Positions 12,791 through 22,990 of a DNA stretch of 64,000 nucleotides are shown piece after piece. Within the stretch, counting starts at the first letter, position 1; every line of letters starts with the position of its first letter. Source of the stretch: Ceratothoa steindachneri (taxonomy: Eukaryota; Arthropoda; Malacostraca; Isopoda; Cymothoidae); the NCBI GenBank assembly GCA_963969495.1, contig OZ018330.1:66598907-66662906 (forward strand). The letters run 5' to 3'. The notes under the pieces were generated by a model. The model worked only from the letters and a program-made list of their open reading frames with translations, made no database searches and was not told the origin of the DNA. The translations under genes were made by a program, and so were the position numbers.

Positions 12791-13723
12791 CGAGGGACGG
12801 TCAATAAGTTTTGCCAATCGGTAGGGCAAAACAGAGGAAGATGGATGGCTGTTTGTGTGGGTGTTAGGACAAGTGATGACAAGTCAGGACCTGCAGCAGC
12901 ACGTTTTTGCCTCCTTTATTTAAAAAGCAGTAGCTGATCGCAGATCGTCAGTCGCAAATTTTTCAACAATGGAGAAGGTTAAGCACCACGCAGTAATCAA
13001 ATTTTTGACCAAGGAAGGCAAGAATGCAAAAAAGATCCATAAACGCATGGTTGCAGTGTACACCTACACAGCCCCTTCCTATGCAACCATTGCTCCATGG
13101 AAGAGGGAGTTTCACCATGGTCGTGAGTCCCTTGAAGATGACCCCCGTCCAGGACGCCCATCAAACGTGACCAACGAGGACAATGTAACCCGTGTAGAGA
13201 AGATCATCCTCGAAAATCGACCGGTGAAGTTCGAGGAAATTGAGCGAGAACTTGGAATATCACATGGAAGTGTTATAAACATCATTCACGAAAATTTGGC
13301 CATGACCAAGGTCTCTGCCCGTTGGGTCCCTAGAAACCTCACGCCCCATGATCGACTTCAACGTCGTCAAAGTCCACAAGGCCAGAGTTGCACAAGCTGC
13401 CCTGCGCGAGTGCGGACTCGAGGAGCTCAACCATCTCCCCTACAGTCCAGATCTGGCCCCTAGCGACTACTTTTTATTCCGCCAGCTCAAGGCTGCACTG
13501 CGTGGACGCCGGTTTGGGGACGATGAAGATGTCCAGCTCACCGCCCAGGAGTGGATTCAACCGCATTCGGGATATTTATGGTCGTCGGGATATTAGAAGC
13601 CTCAGGGACAAGTGGCGCAAGTGCATTGAAGTCGAGGGTAGTTATTTTAAAACATAATAAAATACTTTTGCTCATATCTCGTTTTCTTTTATCCTAATTG
13701 CAAAACTTATTGACCGCCCCTCG
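12791..13723 (+). mobile_element. mariner transposon, 933 bp, internally deleted
   Basis: The 24-bp ends (12791-12814 and the inverted copy 13700-13723) share GGTCAATAAGTTTTGC and differ at about one position. They are flanked by TA on both sides (12789-12790 and 13724-13725), the standard mariner target duplication. Full-length mariners are about 1.3 kb, so some 350-400 bp of the middle are missing. The element sits inside a minus-strand LINE, which makes it the younger insertion. It could only move if a related transposase acted in trans. Confidence 0.93.
12969..13596 (+). pseudogene. mariner transposase, deleted and frameshifted
   Basis: The start at 12969 opens a frame of 164 codons. Residues 1-115 form the paired helix-turn-helix DNA-binding region, with the linker DDPRPGRPSNV and the repeat KFEEIERELGISHGSV typical of mariner. 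After WVPRNLTPHDR the sequence jumps straight to AHKAR-type sequence (KVHKARVAQAALRECGLEEL) in another frame, ending with LPYSPDLAPSDYFLFRQLK. The catalytic D,D34D triad is thus reduced to its third Asp. The segment carrying the first two, normally around 'TGDETW' and 'HDNAPAH', is absent. The remaining protein could still bind its ends, but cannot cleave DNA. Confidence 0.9.
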
Positions 13724-14050
13724 TAGTTTGAGTTCATAAAATGGAGAAGATTCCGAGACCTCAGTCGAGGGTCAATGAAGGAGAATCTACAATAAAGTGA
13801 CCGTCCGACATGTCCATTAGGAGGTTAATTCGAAGAGGTGTATTCCATCATACAATTTCCAATTCGGCTCACCCGAATTGAATGATTAACTGATGAGAGA
13901 TACCATTGGAAACTTCACTGACAAAGACTTAATGAACTTGGGATAAGGAGAAACGAGATCAAGAATGTTTCCGTGGGAATTGGTGGTGTGGGTGGGGGTT
14001 AAGTGACGAACTGGAAGAGCGCAAAAGTTTGAAGACTTAAATGAGTCGTT
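13724..14050 (-). pseudogene. LINE endonuclease fragment (L2-like)
   Basis: Minus-strand reading around 13,990-13,870 gives HGNILDLVSPYPKFIKSLSV followed by SNGISHQLI in a neighbouring frame. This resembles the end of apurinic-type LINE endonucleases ('GHTLDLVit......V....vSDHh.v.f'). Orientation and spacing fit the RT fragment on the other side of the mariner (12,010-12,790). Several frameshifts; the His of the final SDH motif cannot be confirmed. Short match, moderate confidence. Confidence 0.45.
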
Positions 14051-14249
14051 GATGTGAGGTAGTATTTCAGGGGAGTAAATAAATGAAAGTATATAGGGAA
14101 CGAGAAATCAAGCAACATAAAAACAAACAATATATTGGAGCGTTATGGGACCTGTGAATTCATACATGGTAGGTGCTATTAAGAATATGGCTATTTGTTT
14201 AAACATATTTTCATTATATATTTTTTATTTTATCTAATATTTATGATAT

Positions 14250-14590
14250 TTTTTATTTTTGTTTAGAAATTTGTCAAAATGTTTTTCATAATGTCGGTGT
14301 TTGAAGCACTGACAATTTGTAGTAGACTATTCTAGACTTGAACGATGTGTTTGCGCAAGGCAACTTTCATATCGATGTTTTGAATATTCGCACTCCTCTT
14401 TTTTAGTCTTTTCATTTTCCGGCTACCATACATGAAATATTAAGCAGATTTTCTGTATTATCGGCAAATTAGATAATATTTTATGTTTCTATTTATTTCC
14501 TCTCGTTTCTTCCTATGATAAACAGAAAATAGAATGAATGTTTATGGGGGGGGGGGCATCCTTATTATATCTTCTTTTCTTATTTATTAA
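14250..14590 (-). pseudogene. Rex1/CR1-like LINE, ORF2 C-terminus
   Basis: On the minus strand, KKRSANIQNI.MKVALRKHI is followed by NSLLQIVSASNTDIMKNIL. This fits the closing segment of CR1/Rex1-type ORF2 ('..R....VWNSLPxxVVxAxSxxxFKxxLD'). It lies just downstream, in element order, of the SINE at 14.6-15.05 kb and continues the LINE fragment at 15.13-16.4 kb. Stops and frameshifts throughout. Confidence 0.55.
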
Positions 14591-15060
14591 TATCATTCTT
14601 CATCTTGAGATTTCTATATTTGAATCTATTTAATCTTGGGATGAAGATGCCCCTTCAAACATTGACTCTATGTATCTGACTCATATATTCTTATAGGCGG
14701 AGATTCCTTCTTCATTAAGTTGGGTGGAGATTCCTTCCAAATTCTTGATCAAAGTGATGTTTTTCTTCTTAATTCTTGATGATGGGATGAGTTCTTCTTG
14801 CTTCATGATGACGTGATGATTTCTTGATGAGTTGAGACGAGTTAACCCTTGAAGTGGTTTTTTTTCGTTTTCCTTGACATCGGTTTTTCTCTTGAGTCGA
14901 TTTATTGAGTTGTCCTCAAAGCGTTTTTCGTGGTCTCCGCTTCCTTCGAGAATTTTCTTCGTAAAAATTGTGGACTGTCTGGGATCGATCTCGGGTCTTT
15001 TTATCCAGAGGCTAGCACTCTGCGGTCACGCTACGGCGTAGACCGCCTTGACTTGGTAAT
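14590..15060 (-). mobile_element. tRNA-derived SINE
   Basis: The minus strand from 15047 to 14972 (76 nt) has tRNA length and layout. A box-A-like TAGCGTGACCGC is followed by AGAGTGCTAGCC, and box B GATCGATCC (14982-14992 region) matches GWTCRANNC exactly. A polymerase III promoter arrangement of this kind heads tRNA-derived SINEs. The body after the head runs on toward about 14,590 and ends near a (G)9 run on the plus strand (14547-14555). It is inserted within the minus-strand Rex1-like LINE. The 3' boundary is approximate. Acceptor-stem pairing is poor, so this is not a functional tRNA gene. Confidence 0.65.
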
Positions 15061-15129
15061 TTAATGGGGTATTTATATGATCGCGTTGGAAGGAATTTTT
15101 TCTCTTGTACATCTTCGCACCCCTACAGT

Positions 15130-16400
15130 TTAATTTCCATATCATTTTTTTAATATTCAGACAGTTTATTCTATTATGTCAATATCTATGGAGATCATGA
15201 AGGAACCACATAATCTAACATAAGTTTGACTAACAACATATGTATACAATTTTAAAACATACTGTCTAATTTTCAAGTTGAGACGGACTGCCTGATAAAT
15301 TATGCGACTCTTGTTGCTTTGCTTCTAACTGCTATGCATTGAATGGATAAATTATTTTATCATCAATTTAAACTCCTAGATATACCAACTTGTTCTTTTA
15401 CTCTTATAAGCTTGTTACCTTGGATATACATAATATTCAAATTTGGGATTATATTTGTTAAATGTAAAACGCCGCATTAGAAACATTAAGCCTTATACCA
15501 AAAACGTTGCACCATTAAATTAACCTATTTAAGCACTTTTGCAAACAATTTCCGTTTTCCTTCTCTTTTATTATCTGTTCAAGTTAAGTATCACTAGCAA
15601 ATGAAGGTAATTAACACTTCGTTCAAGAAATCTTGGCCTTTATGAAAATTAAAACAAGGAATGATCGTGAGACGGAGCCTTGAGGAACTCTACTTGTGAT
15701 TGGAGTAGCTAATCGGATGTCATCCCGTTTACCAGCATTATTTTACTATCATGTGTTAACCAACTATTAATTTAAATGATCGTAATGCGCATTGCTTTTA
15801 ACTTTGAAAAGAGGGATATTAAATGGTAGTTTATCAAATGCATTAGAAAAATCTAGATATATAACATCATAACTTGAATCCTAATAGACAGTTTTAGAAA
15901 CACCCCCAAAATGTGACCAGACTAGTGAAACGAGATCTCCCTTTTTGGCAACCTTGTTGACATTTTACTAATATATGATTCGTCTACAAATGATTGCAAA
16001 GTTATATATCACTGTTTAACTCCATGACCACCTTTTCTTAAATATGTGAACAATATTTGCTATTGTTCAGTCCATGGGAACAAAATATACTTTCCTAAAG
16101 TGATTGAACTGAAAGAAACGTGGTGAGTATAACGGAAATCCATTCTTCATTGCCCTAATAATTCATGCATATATCTCGTTCATCCTCTTCGATTAATGTG
16201 AGCTCAATTTATTAATTACATTTGCTACATGAGCAGCTTTACCTATTATTTCATCATTTGGTAATGTTAATATTCACGTTTAACAGACTTTAATTATAAA
16301 ATTTAAGAATATCCTTGTTAAAATCAAGCAAATTTACCAAAAGTTACTTTCACAAAATCATTTTGAACTAATCAATCGGTTTGCTTTAGCTCTTGAACCG
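15130..16400 (-). pseudogene. Rex1/CR1-like LINE, reverse transcriptase domain
   Basis: Reading the minus strand downward from 16,400: WTIANIVHIFKKGGHGV-type sequence split over frames, then SSYDVIYLDFSNAFDKLPFN (palm motif A, Asp present), ITSRVPQGSVSRS (motif B), FASDT (motif C, where FADDT is expected), then NKLVYLGV.IDDK and a 'VRPIL.Y..P.WSP'-like region. The order and spacing are those of a CR1/Rex1 reverse transcriptase. Motif C has lost an Asp and there are many stops, so the copy is dead. It is separated from its endonuclease (17.28-17.93 kb) by a Tc1/mariner-type remnant and from its C-terminus (14.25-14.59 kb) by a SINE. Confidence 0.8.
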
Positions 16401-17090
16401 AATCTGAATTTTTCTTCAACGGGGCTTGATGGCAAATTGGTACCCCATGGTAATTCTCATTTTCACGCATGTGGGTTGTCTGGCGTCAGCTCTCTCATTC
16501 CTTTGCAGCATAGTAAACTCGGTTGTGCATTGTCTGTAAAGCAAGCAATACCGTGGCCGAGTTCAATTCTCTATAAATTTGAAAGAGCCAAGTTGTGCAG
16601 ATTGTTATTCACTTTAGAAGACTTAATGCCAAGATGTCTGACCAGAGGATCAGAAAAGAGATTGTTGAGTCAGGCTCTGATTACCACAGAATGACGGTTT
16701 GTAAACCACAAGCACCAGCTTATACCACTATTTACCTTCCCGGAGGACCTTAGACTCGATACGGATGACTACATCAGGTACATGGATTAGTCGCTGGAAG
16801 GGCGTATGTGGGGCACCAGAACTCTGGACCATTCCACACAAGCAGAAGGGCTCAGTATTGGCTCTCCGGTAATTTACTTGAACAGCTGGCCTTCCATCTT
16901 CCCAGAGTACAACCCTCGGGAATACTATGTGTAAGGCAAGGTTGAGAGAGAAGCCAAAAAGTTCCCATCCAAGATCCGACTTTTCACCACCCAGTTAAAC
17001 CTGATGACCGTGGAGAAGGCCTGCAGCAGAGTACGGCGCATTCTGGAGGTAATGTTTGAGGCCGACGGCAATTTCTTGGGATAAAATGAA
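16400..17090 (+). pseudogene. Tc1/mariner-type transposase remnant (DD37D-like)
   Basis: The plus strand encodes HQNSGPFHTSRRAQYWLSGN near 16,815-16,870. After a frame change comes NSWPSIFPEYNPREYYV, a stop, then GKVEREAKKFPS and EKACSRVRRILEVMFEADGN with a terminal stop at 17,084. This follows the second half of a Tc1/mariner-group transposase ('QQDsAPcHTsrrtQ.WL', 'WPpsSPDLNPlDyyVWgvVEREtn', 'kACsRfRrRiEaViEAdGGfie'). Both visible catalytic positions are changed: the second Asp is Asn and the third is Glu in FPEYNP. The first half is not clear. It is nested in the minus-strand Rex1-like LINE. Terminal inverted repeats were not found. Confidence 0.7.
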
Positions 17091-17279
17091 CAGGACAATC
17101 CTTTAAGTATTTAACATGTAACATTGGTAAATATATTCATAGAAAATACTCTGTCAATTTTTATGTTGAAGTTAGACGCCAATTTACCCATCCCACCATA
17201 TAGTATGAAAAAAAATCCTTTTTTCTCATTTTCCTGCGACCGTTTGTAACTTCATTTTAATCCTTTATAGATTGAACTT

Positions 17280-17930
17280 TTCTGTCCGTAGTTTTGAAAA
17301 ATAGGTTAATCCTATGTTGTCCCTTCCATTTTTCAAAGCTATTTTATGAAGAATATATATAGTTTGAAGATCTTTAATACGGTCAATAAAGATGCTGTAA
17401 GCCGAAGAAAATTTCTTATTATTGGAGTCTCTGTTCCACTCTTTTATGTCATCAAGGAATCACTTTGATGTTTGTTAATTAAAATTATTTTGTGATTTCC
17501 TATTATTAATAAAATTGTATTTGATGTTAAATACTAAGGCTTTGTGATATAAATTCCCAAGTGGTTCTTAAGATGCGTCTCCATCAATTAAATTTTCTTT
17601 ATTAATTAAAACTAAATCACATATCTTGTCTTCCCATTCAGGGTGTTCGATAAATAAATCAAATAATTATTAAATAATGGGAACAAGCTAAAGTTATCCT
17701 AATTCAAACTCATCGTATATCAATTACCGTAAGATTTAAATCACCTACGATGCACACGCATTCTTATAACTGATAGTTAATTAATCAAGGGTTCTTCATA
17801 GGAACTATTTAGCGCTCGGTAAACTACACCGATGAATAGAGAAAAAGCTTTATATTTCAATTTATCCAGATTGACCCGCTATTTGTCGATTAGCACCTTA
17901 TAGCCTAAAATAAGATACTGCCTCTTCTGT
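17280..17930 (-). pseudogene. Rex1/CR1-like LINE, endonuclease domain
   Basis: The minus strand gives FIGVVYRALNSSYEEPLIN, then RMRVCIVGDLNLTVIDI, and further on EDKICDLVLINKENLIDGDA. This is the order of CR1-type apurinic endonucleases ('GVVYRPPNSS', 'GDFN', 'ildLVLTn'). Stops interrupt the frame and the SDH motif is lost. Together with the pieces at 15.13-16.4 kb and 14.25-14.59 kb it reconstructs one LINE of about 2.5 kb, interrupted by a DNA transposon and a SINE. Confidence 0.75.
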
Positions 17931-17937
17931 TACAAGT

Positions 17938-18048
17938 CTACAGGAACGCATCACTGAAGCTCTACATGCGATTACGCCGGATATGCTGCAAAGATCTGTA
18001 TCGAGCTTCATTTCGGCCTTGATGTTTGCCGAGCAACAAGAGGGGTAG
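17938..18048 (+). pseudogene. DDE transposase C-terminal scrap
   Basis: An open run ending at TAG reads LQERITEALHAITPDMLQRS and then VSSFISALMFAEQQEG. The pattern 'l.eRI.eAi..ItPdMLqrv...f..RL....' is seen at the C-terminus of several Tc1/mariner-group transposases. Only 36 residues, with no catalytic region and no terminal repeats. It abuts the endonuclease end of the Rex1-like LINE. Could be chance. Confidence 0.4.
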
Positions 18049-18659
18049 ACATCAAGTGTCTATGATAAAGATTAATACCACATAAAACTTTATTAGTTTA
18101 TGTAACTTTAGGCACCATAATTGTAAGAATATTCATTTAACTTTTGCTATAACATATATTTGAAATTAATGAGTGTATTTGTGTTCACCCTATATTTCAG
18201 TGAAGTTCTCTCAATGGTCTTATACTGGCACGACGTAACAAACTGGATCAGTTGTTTCTAGCAAATACCTATGTACTATTGAAAGGGATGGTAGAACGTT
18301 TAATGCTATTAGCAAGCAGGTATCTTTGAAATTCACATGACAAAAGAGCTTTGGAAATAGCTTGCTCCACCCTAAATATAAACTTTAGCAAATAAGCATG
18401 TTAGGTCTTCTTCAGGAAATGAACAGAAATGGAATTATTCACAAATTGCTACATTATATATAGTATTTCTACGTGAACATAAGTATTCCAAAAATTGGCC
18501 AATCATAGAGCGGGAAATTTTTAAAGGGAAACTAAACGCTACAAGAAACAAAAAATTAGAAGGCTGAGATTGTGACTATTTGTACCATTGAAAAAGAGTT
18601 CAGCTGAAGCTTTCATTAAGTCTTGTCGTGGTAAAGGTGGTTTACTTTAGGAAGAAATT
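18049..18659. other. Unassigned AT-rich DNA
   Basis: No recognisable feature. Confidence 0.35.
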
Positions 18660-19080
18660 TTAACAAGAGAATCTTTTCCTTCGCTCGTGGAATCGAAATC
18701 TCTCTATTCGCAAGTAGAAAGAGGGGTGCTCCAAGGAGGGAGAGCGCACTACCCAGTGGGGCCCCATGGGGGCGGCCCCCCAGGAGTGAAAGAGAGTTCC
18801 ACTCCGCACTATACGAGGAGGAGCTAAACCGTCAAGAACAGCCATGATTGAGGTTAGCTATTAACATACCAATGTAGTCCTCATCAGGTTAATTGACACC
18901 CCGACTGGCTACGCGTCAATCCGCCACACCATGGAAGATTTGGAACGGCTGCTCTCGAACGAGGCCAAGGTCCACCTCCAAAAAATCGGACTAGAGGCAA
19001 ACAACCCACAAAAAATATTAGTGCAACGTACTGTTATTCTTCGGCGGCTGGAAGTATATCTAGTATCAAAATATCTATTG
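18660..19080 (+). pseudogene. Possible LINE RT fragment (RTE-like)
   Basis: A GC-rich patch on the plus strand contains ERGVLQGGRA, reminiscent of 'GVLQGDpLSP' (motif B). About 150 bp later it has HTMEDLERLLSNEAK and QKIGLEANNPQKI, similar to the 'sledLqrlLn....a..iGLkiN..KT' thumb region of RTE-like enzymes. The intervening YADD box is not seen. The patch includes a GC-rich imperfect palindrome (GGGGCGGCCCCCC, 18770-18781). Weak, frameshifted evidence. Confidence 0.35.
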
Positions 19081-19620
19081 TGAATTAAACAAATACTCGT
19101 AAGTGACTTAAAATTAGATTAAAATCATCAGCTGGACTGAAATAGAATAGTAAAAAGGTTTTACAACAAACGCGTAGAAATAATGTAAAGTAATTAAAAT
19201 AATGTGTAGTTATCGTTAGAAATATATAATAATGTGTAAATATATATGTAAATTTTTAGGAATAAATTTTTTATAACTATAAACTATTAACTCTAATGGG
19301 TAAAGGTGAAATTTGTATTTTATTGAGTTAAAAAATTTAATTTCCCCTTCTACGGGAACTTTTATCTTCCTACTTATACTTGTAACTATCTCTTCTCTGC
19401 TAAATTCTATTTTCCATACTGTCCGCTATATATTTACATTTATGTATACTTTTTTGATAATTCATTCTTAATCAACCGTGAACCGTGTCTGACTACTTGT
19501 CGTTCCGATCTAGCTCTCTGGCAAAGGAAGCAAATGAAAATGAGTGTGTAAAAACGTGCTTCTTTTAACGACAGTCACCTGGGAGACGCCGAGATGTTGG
19601 GAGCATGGTTCCGGCTGAAG

Positions 19621-19860
19621 TTACACGTTAATTGCCGGTTTCTTCATGTGAATAATGACGGCTTTGGTCATGCGCAATCTTCTGCAATTTTGGAGTCTCA
19701 GTGTGATGGAGGTGTCCTTATTAAGCTTTTCACGGGATAGGGTAGTGCCATGAGAGTGGGCGTGTTTTTTAATCGCGCCATCTAGAAGGTGAGCTGTCAG
19801 TCGCCTTGCCAGGGTTGTGGAGGTTACGCTGATTTACTTTAAATTGCGGTGTTCGTAGTC
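19621..19860 (-). pseudogene. Penelope-like element, GIY-YIG endonuclease domain
   Basis: The minus strand, ending at a TAA (19623-19621), encodes SVTSTTLARRLTAHLLDGAI, then KKHAHSHG, NKDTSITLRLQNCRRLRMTK and HMKKPAINV. This is the C-terminal GIY-YIG nuclease of Penelope-like retroelements ('iG.TsrtL.rRl..Hl..GaIk.H', 'Nt.il....n..rL...EAl.I....P.iN'). The conserved Glu of 'EAL' is Lys here (TKAV), which would remove a catalytic metal ligand. A stop lies just upstream of ISVTS. No reverse-transcriptase part was recognised upstream at 19.86-20.3 kb. Penelope elements use this nuclease to open the target site. Truncated and inactive. Confidence 0.75.
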
Positions 19861-20352
19861 ATTGACTTTGCACGAATATTAAACATGACGTAGTATATAA
19901 TTGGATTAATATCCGTATTGGGGTCGTTTGGAGTCACTTGATCGATTAGAGAGATGTCATGTTTTAAGTACGGGGTAGTTCCACTCATAAAGGGGTATTA
20001 TCCCCCATTCGCGCCTTTTTAATCGTTTCCTTCTTTCATCGCTTCGCAACATAACGCAACCATCATTACGCCCTGAATTCCTTGGTAGTACGGTGTAGCA
20101 AATCCCCGAAGGAAGCCCTTTTAGGGGGCGCGAAGAAGGGGGTCCCGTAAGGACACGAGACGGATACCTTAGAGAGGCGTCTGCTAGAGTAGGCCCATTA
20201 AGGTAGGAGGGTTGCCGAGTGGTTTAATAGGAAGTTATTTAAGGAACCAATAGATACATATACAATAAGTGCACATCCATTAGGGCTTAGTCTCTTAGAT
20301 TCTGTCCCCTTTTTCAGAGTAAGAACGCTCCCCCCTCATCTACTGACTCAAG

Positions 20353-20604
20353 ATGGAATTCATTAAACGGCTTCCCCTACGACTCAAGCACAACGGAAAG
20401 AAGAGGACACCACAAAAAGTGGCTCAGCAGATCTTTAACGATCTACAGACCCCACTTATCAAGTGTTTAGAGGTACCAACTGGGTTTATCGTGATTTGCC
20501 CCGAGAATAAGGATGTTAAGAAACTCCTAGCTTCTGCGGGCAGCATCGCTTTAAACAAGATCGACTTAGAAGCAAAAACGCCCCCTTTAAATCTCAGTGA
20601 ATAG
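20353..20604 (+). pseudogene. LINE ORF1 N-terminal part
   Basis: An 83-codon frame from ATG 20353. It is basic at the start (RLPLRLKHNGKKRTPQKVAQ), followed by an RRM-like segment with GFIVICPENKDVKKLL and ending LEAKTPPLNLSE. In Jockey-type ORF1 proteins such a segment precedes zinc knuckles. Here a stop cuts it short and no CCHC knuckle follows in frame. Its position at the head of the plus-strand LINE, directly before the endonuclease, supports the assignment. Role: RNA binding and assembly of the element's ribonucleoprotein. Confidence 0.5.
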
Positions 20605-21039
20605 ATCTGTAGTGTGCAGAAAAGTTTAGCCTTAGCTAGGCATGCACACACCTCAGGGCATCAATGAAGAGCTAGAAGCGAGACAACCATAGCTGAAAAT
20701 CCACGACGTAATTAAATTCAGGGAGCACACCTGTTTTTAAAATTGTGTGTGAAAATACAGAAATGTCCTTACAAATTATGGAGAAAGAGCAGAATCGGAT
20801 AGTAGCACAGAAGGATCTACTCAGGAAACAAGAATCACGAGGAGAAAGACACGAAAGAAAAGGAAATCCAGCTTGAGCAAAAATCTAACCCTGACACAAT
20901 AATCCACGACCCCGTCATCATCACTTTCACGTAAAAGAAAACAAGAGTTTATGTGTAGATGTGAACAAAATGAAAGAAAAAAGAAAAAACGGTAATCGAG
21001 ATCAATGAAAACTTACGGAAACCTCTGAACGATTATGGG

Positions 21040-21830
21040 AATGGACAAACGTAACTTGGAAATTTTACAGATAAACACAAACGGTTGGAGAGATATAAAA
21101 TTCTTATATGGAAATATCTTTCGAGAATTAGACCCATAGATTATTTTGATATCTGGGTACGGGCTAGACCTAGTAACTGAAAAATTAGGTATATGAAATT
21201 ACAATGTAGTAGCGACTAACCCCTTGAGATAGAGATTTGACGGAACAGCAATAGCATTCAAGAAGGAACTAGACTACAGGACAAAAGAAGGAATAACCGA
21301 ATCATATGCGTCAGTAGAAATCATATGCGACTAACCCCTTGAGACAGAGATTTGATGGAGCAGCTATAGCAATCAAGAAGGCAGTAGACTACAGGACAGA
21401 GGAAGGACTAACCGAATCATATGCGGCAGTAGAAATAAAATTAGAATTAACTAACTTTACAATAGCCACGGTGTACCACATTCCAAGAAGAGACGGATTG
21501 ACGATAAAAATTTGTTAAAAATCTTCAACAGCAGAAATCCAGTTATATTTATAGGAGATTTAAACGCCAATTGCGCTGAGAGCGGATACTGAAAAGAAAC
21601 AAAGCGGGCAGACATCTGAAAACGATGATAGACAGGGGAATGGTCCAAAGATTCGGGTCAGAATTATCAACCTATTTAAACAAAAACGTCGCTTTAAAAC
21701 CAGACATCTGCCTCGCGAACTTCTTCCTGCCATTCAATTATTACTTCGAGCTGGTCAGTGACCATATATATAGCTACAAAGCTTACCATCAGCCAGAATC
21801 CTATACCGAAGCCTTGTAACAAATGGAAAG
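21040..21830 (+). pseudogene. LINE apurinic-type endonuclease remnant
   Basis: Plus-strand fragments read EILQINTNGWRDIKFL (the N-terminal Asn motif of LINE endonucleases), then VIFIGDLNAN ('GDFNA', metal and substrate binding) near 21,550. Stops interrupt every 30-60 codons. The domain contains a 115-bp tandem duplication (21213-21442), so part of it is present twice. The enzyme would nick target DNA to prime reverse transcription; this copy cannot. Confidence 0.65.
21213..21442. repeat. 115-bp tandem duplication inside LINE endonuclease
   Basis: CGACTAACCCCTTGAGA recurs at 21213 and 21328, followed in both by a GAGATTTGA.GGA.CAGC block, AAGAAGG and CGAATCATATGCG. Copies differ at roughly one base in ten, so the duplication is not recent. 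Confidence 0.85.
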
Positions 21831-22109
21831 CCTAACACCAGGCTGACTAAACAAAAAAAAGGAAGCATTAAGAAGATACAAACAAAGGACTTATGCCAAG
21901 GCGACTGTAGAAGAGATCGACGAGGGACTCAGAGAAATAAGGAGAACGCTGACTACAGCAGACTAAATTGCAATTCCAAAGAGAGCCTAGAGAACTATCC
22001 AAAACTTCAGATGGTCATCAATGATGTTAAATAAGAACGGAGAAATAAGTCTGTGAAAAGATACAGAGGCAAGGACATAGCAGAGACCTTTATAAACAGC
22101 TCAGAAGAA

Positions 22110-22990
22110 AGAAAAGAGAAGTAACGCAAATGATATACGATAAGCAGCAAGATTACTGGATCGACCATGTCCAGAACATAGACATCGAAGACTCCCCTGG
22201 CAAATTCTGGAAATGGGTAGATACAATGAAAGAGCAACCTACACAGGAGAAGATCAAAATTAAGGATGAAAGAGGAAAACTAATAGAAGATAAAATCGAA
22301 ATAGAAAGAGTTTTCAAGGAATATTGGTGGAATGTCTTCCGATTCAGTGCAGAAGAAAATGTAAACTTTGACACGGACTTTGAGGGCACAATTATTGAAT
22401 AACTCAACCAAGCTAAGATGATTTTCCTTCCTAAACCTGGAAAATCTCCATATAGGGTAGAAAATTACCGGGCAATTTTGCTAATGGATTTTATCCGTAA
22501 AGTATACGAAAAAATCCTAAAGAAGAGATTGTATAGTCATCTTGTGGAATATAACCTGTATAACGAGTGCCAATTCGTTTTCCGGAAGAATAGCAGCACG
22601 GACATGGCACTACGATTAATAACTGAGAAAATAGCCCACGTCAAAGGCAAAAAGAAGAGCGTGGACATTTTATGTAGAGACGTGTCCAAAGCATTTGGCA
22701 AAGTTTAACTGCAAGTCCAGAAATATAAAATACTCTAGCTGGGTTTGGACAACCAAATGGAAAAGCTACTATGCAATTATGTATCCGAGAGATACGCGTA
22801 TATAGACACGGGCAATCACAGAGGGGACTCCTTGAAGCTGGAGGCTGGAGTTCACCAAGGCGGTTGCCTGAGTCCTTTATTATACGCGTTATATTTAGCA
22901 GACATCCCATCCTCCCCCAGCGATGGAAGGTTGCATGAATATACAGTTCGCCGATGACATAACTCAATTTGTGTTGTAACCCTAAACGCA
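22110..22990 (+). pseudogene. LINE reverse transcriptase, Jockey/R1-like
   Basis: Fragments in order: FWKWVDTMKEQP; FLPKPGKSPYRVENYRAILL (motif 'lpKPGK....nYRpIsLl'); CQFVFRKNSSTDMALRLI; VDILCRDVSKAFGKV (motif A, where Asp and Phe of 'LDisKAFD' are partly altered); AGVHQGGCLSPLLYALYLAD (motif B); and QFADDITQFV (motif C, both Asp present) near 22,950. Frames change several times and stops occur at 22,402, 22,706 and 22,955. Family assignment is secure; activity is excluded. Confidence 0.8.

Noticed and set aside
14972..15047. Functional tRNA gene
   Set aside because: Length and boxes fit, but acceptor pairing is poor and the sequence continues into a SINE body.
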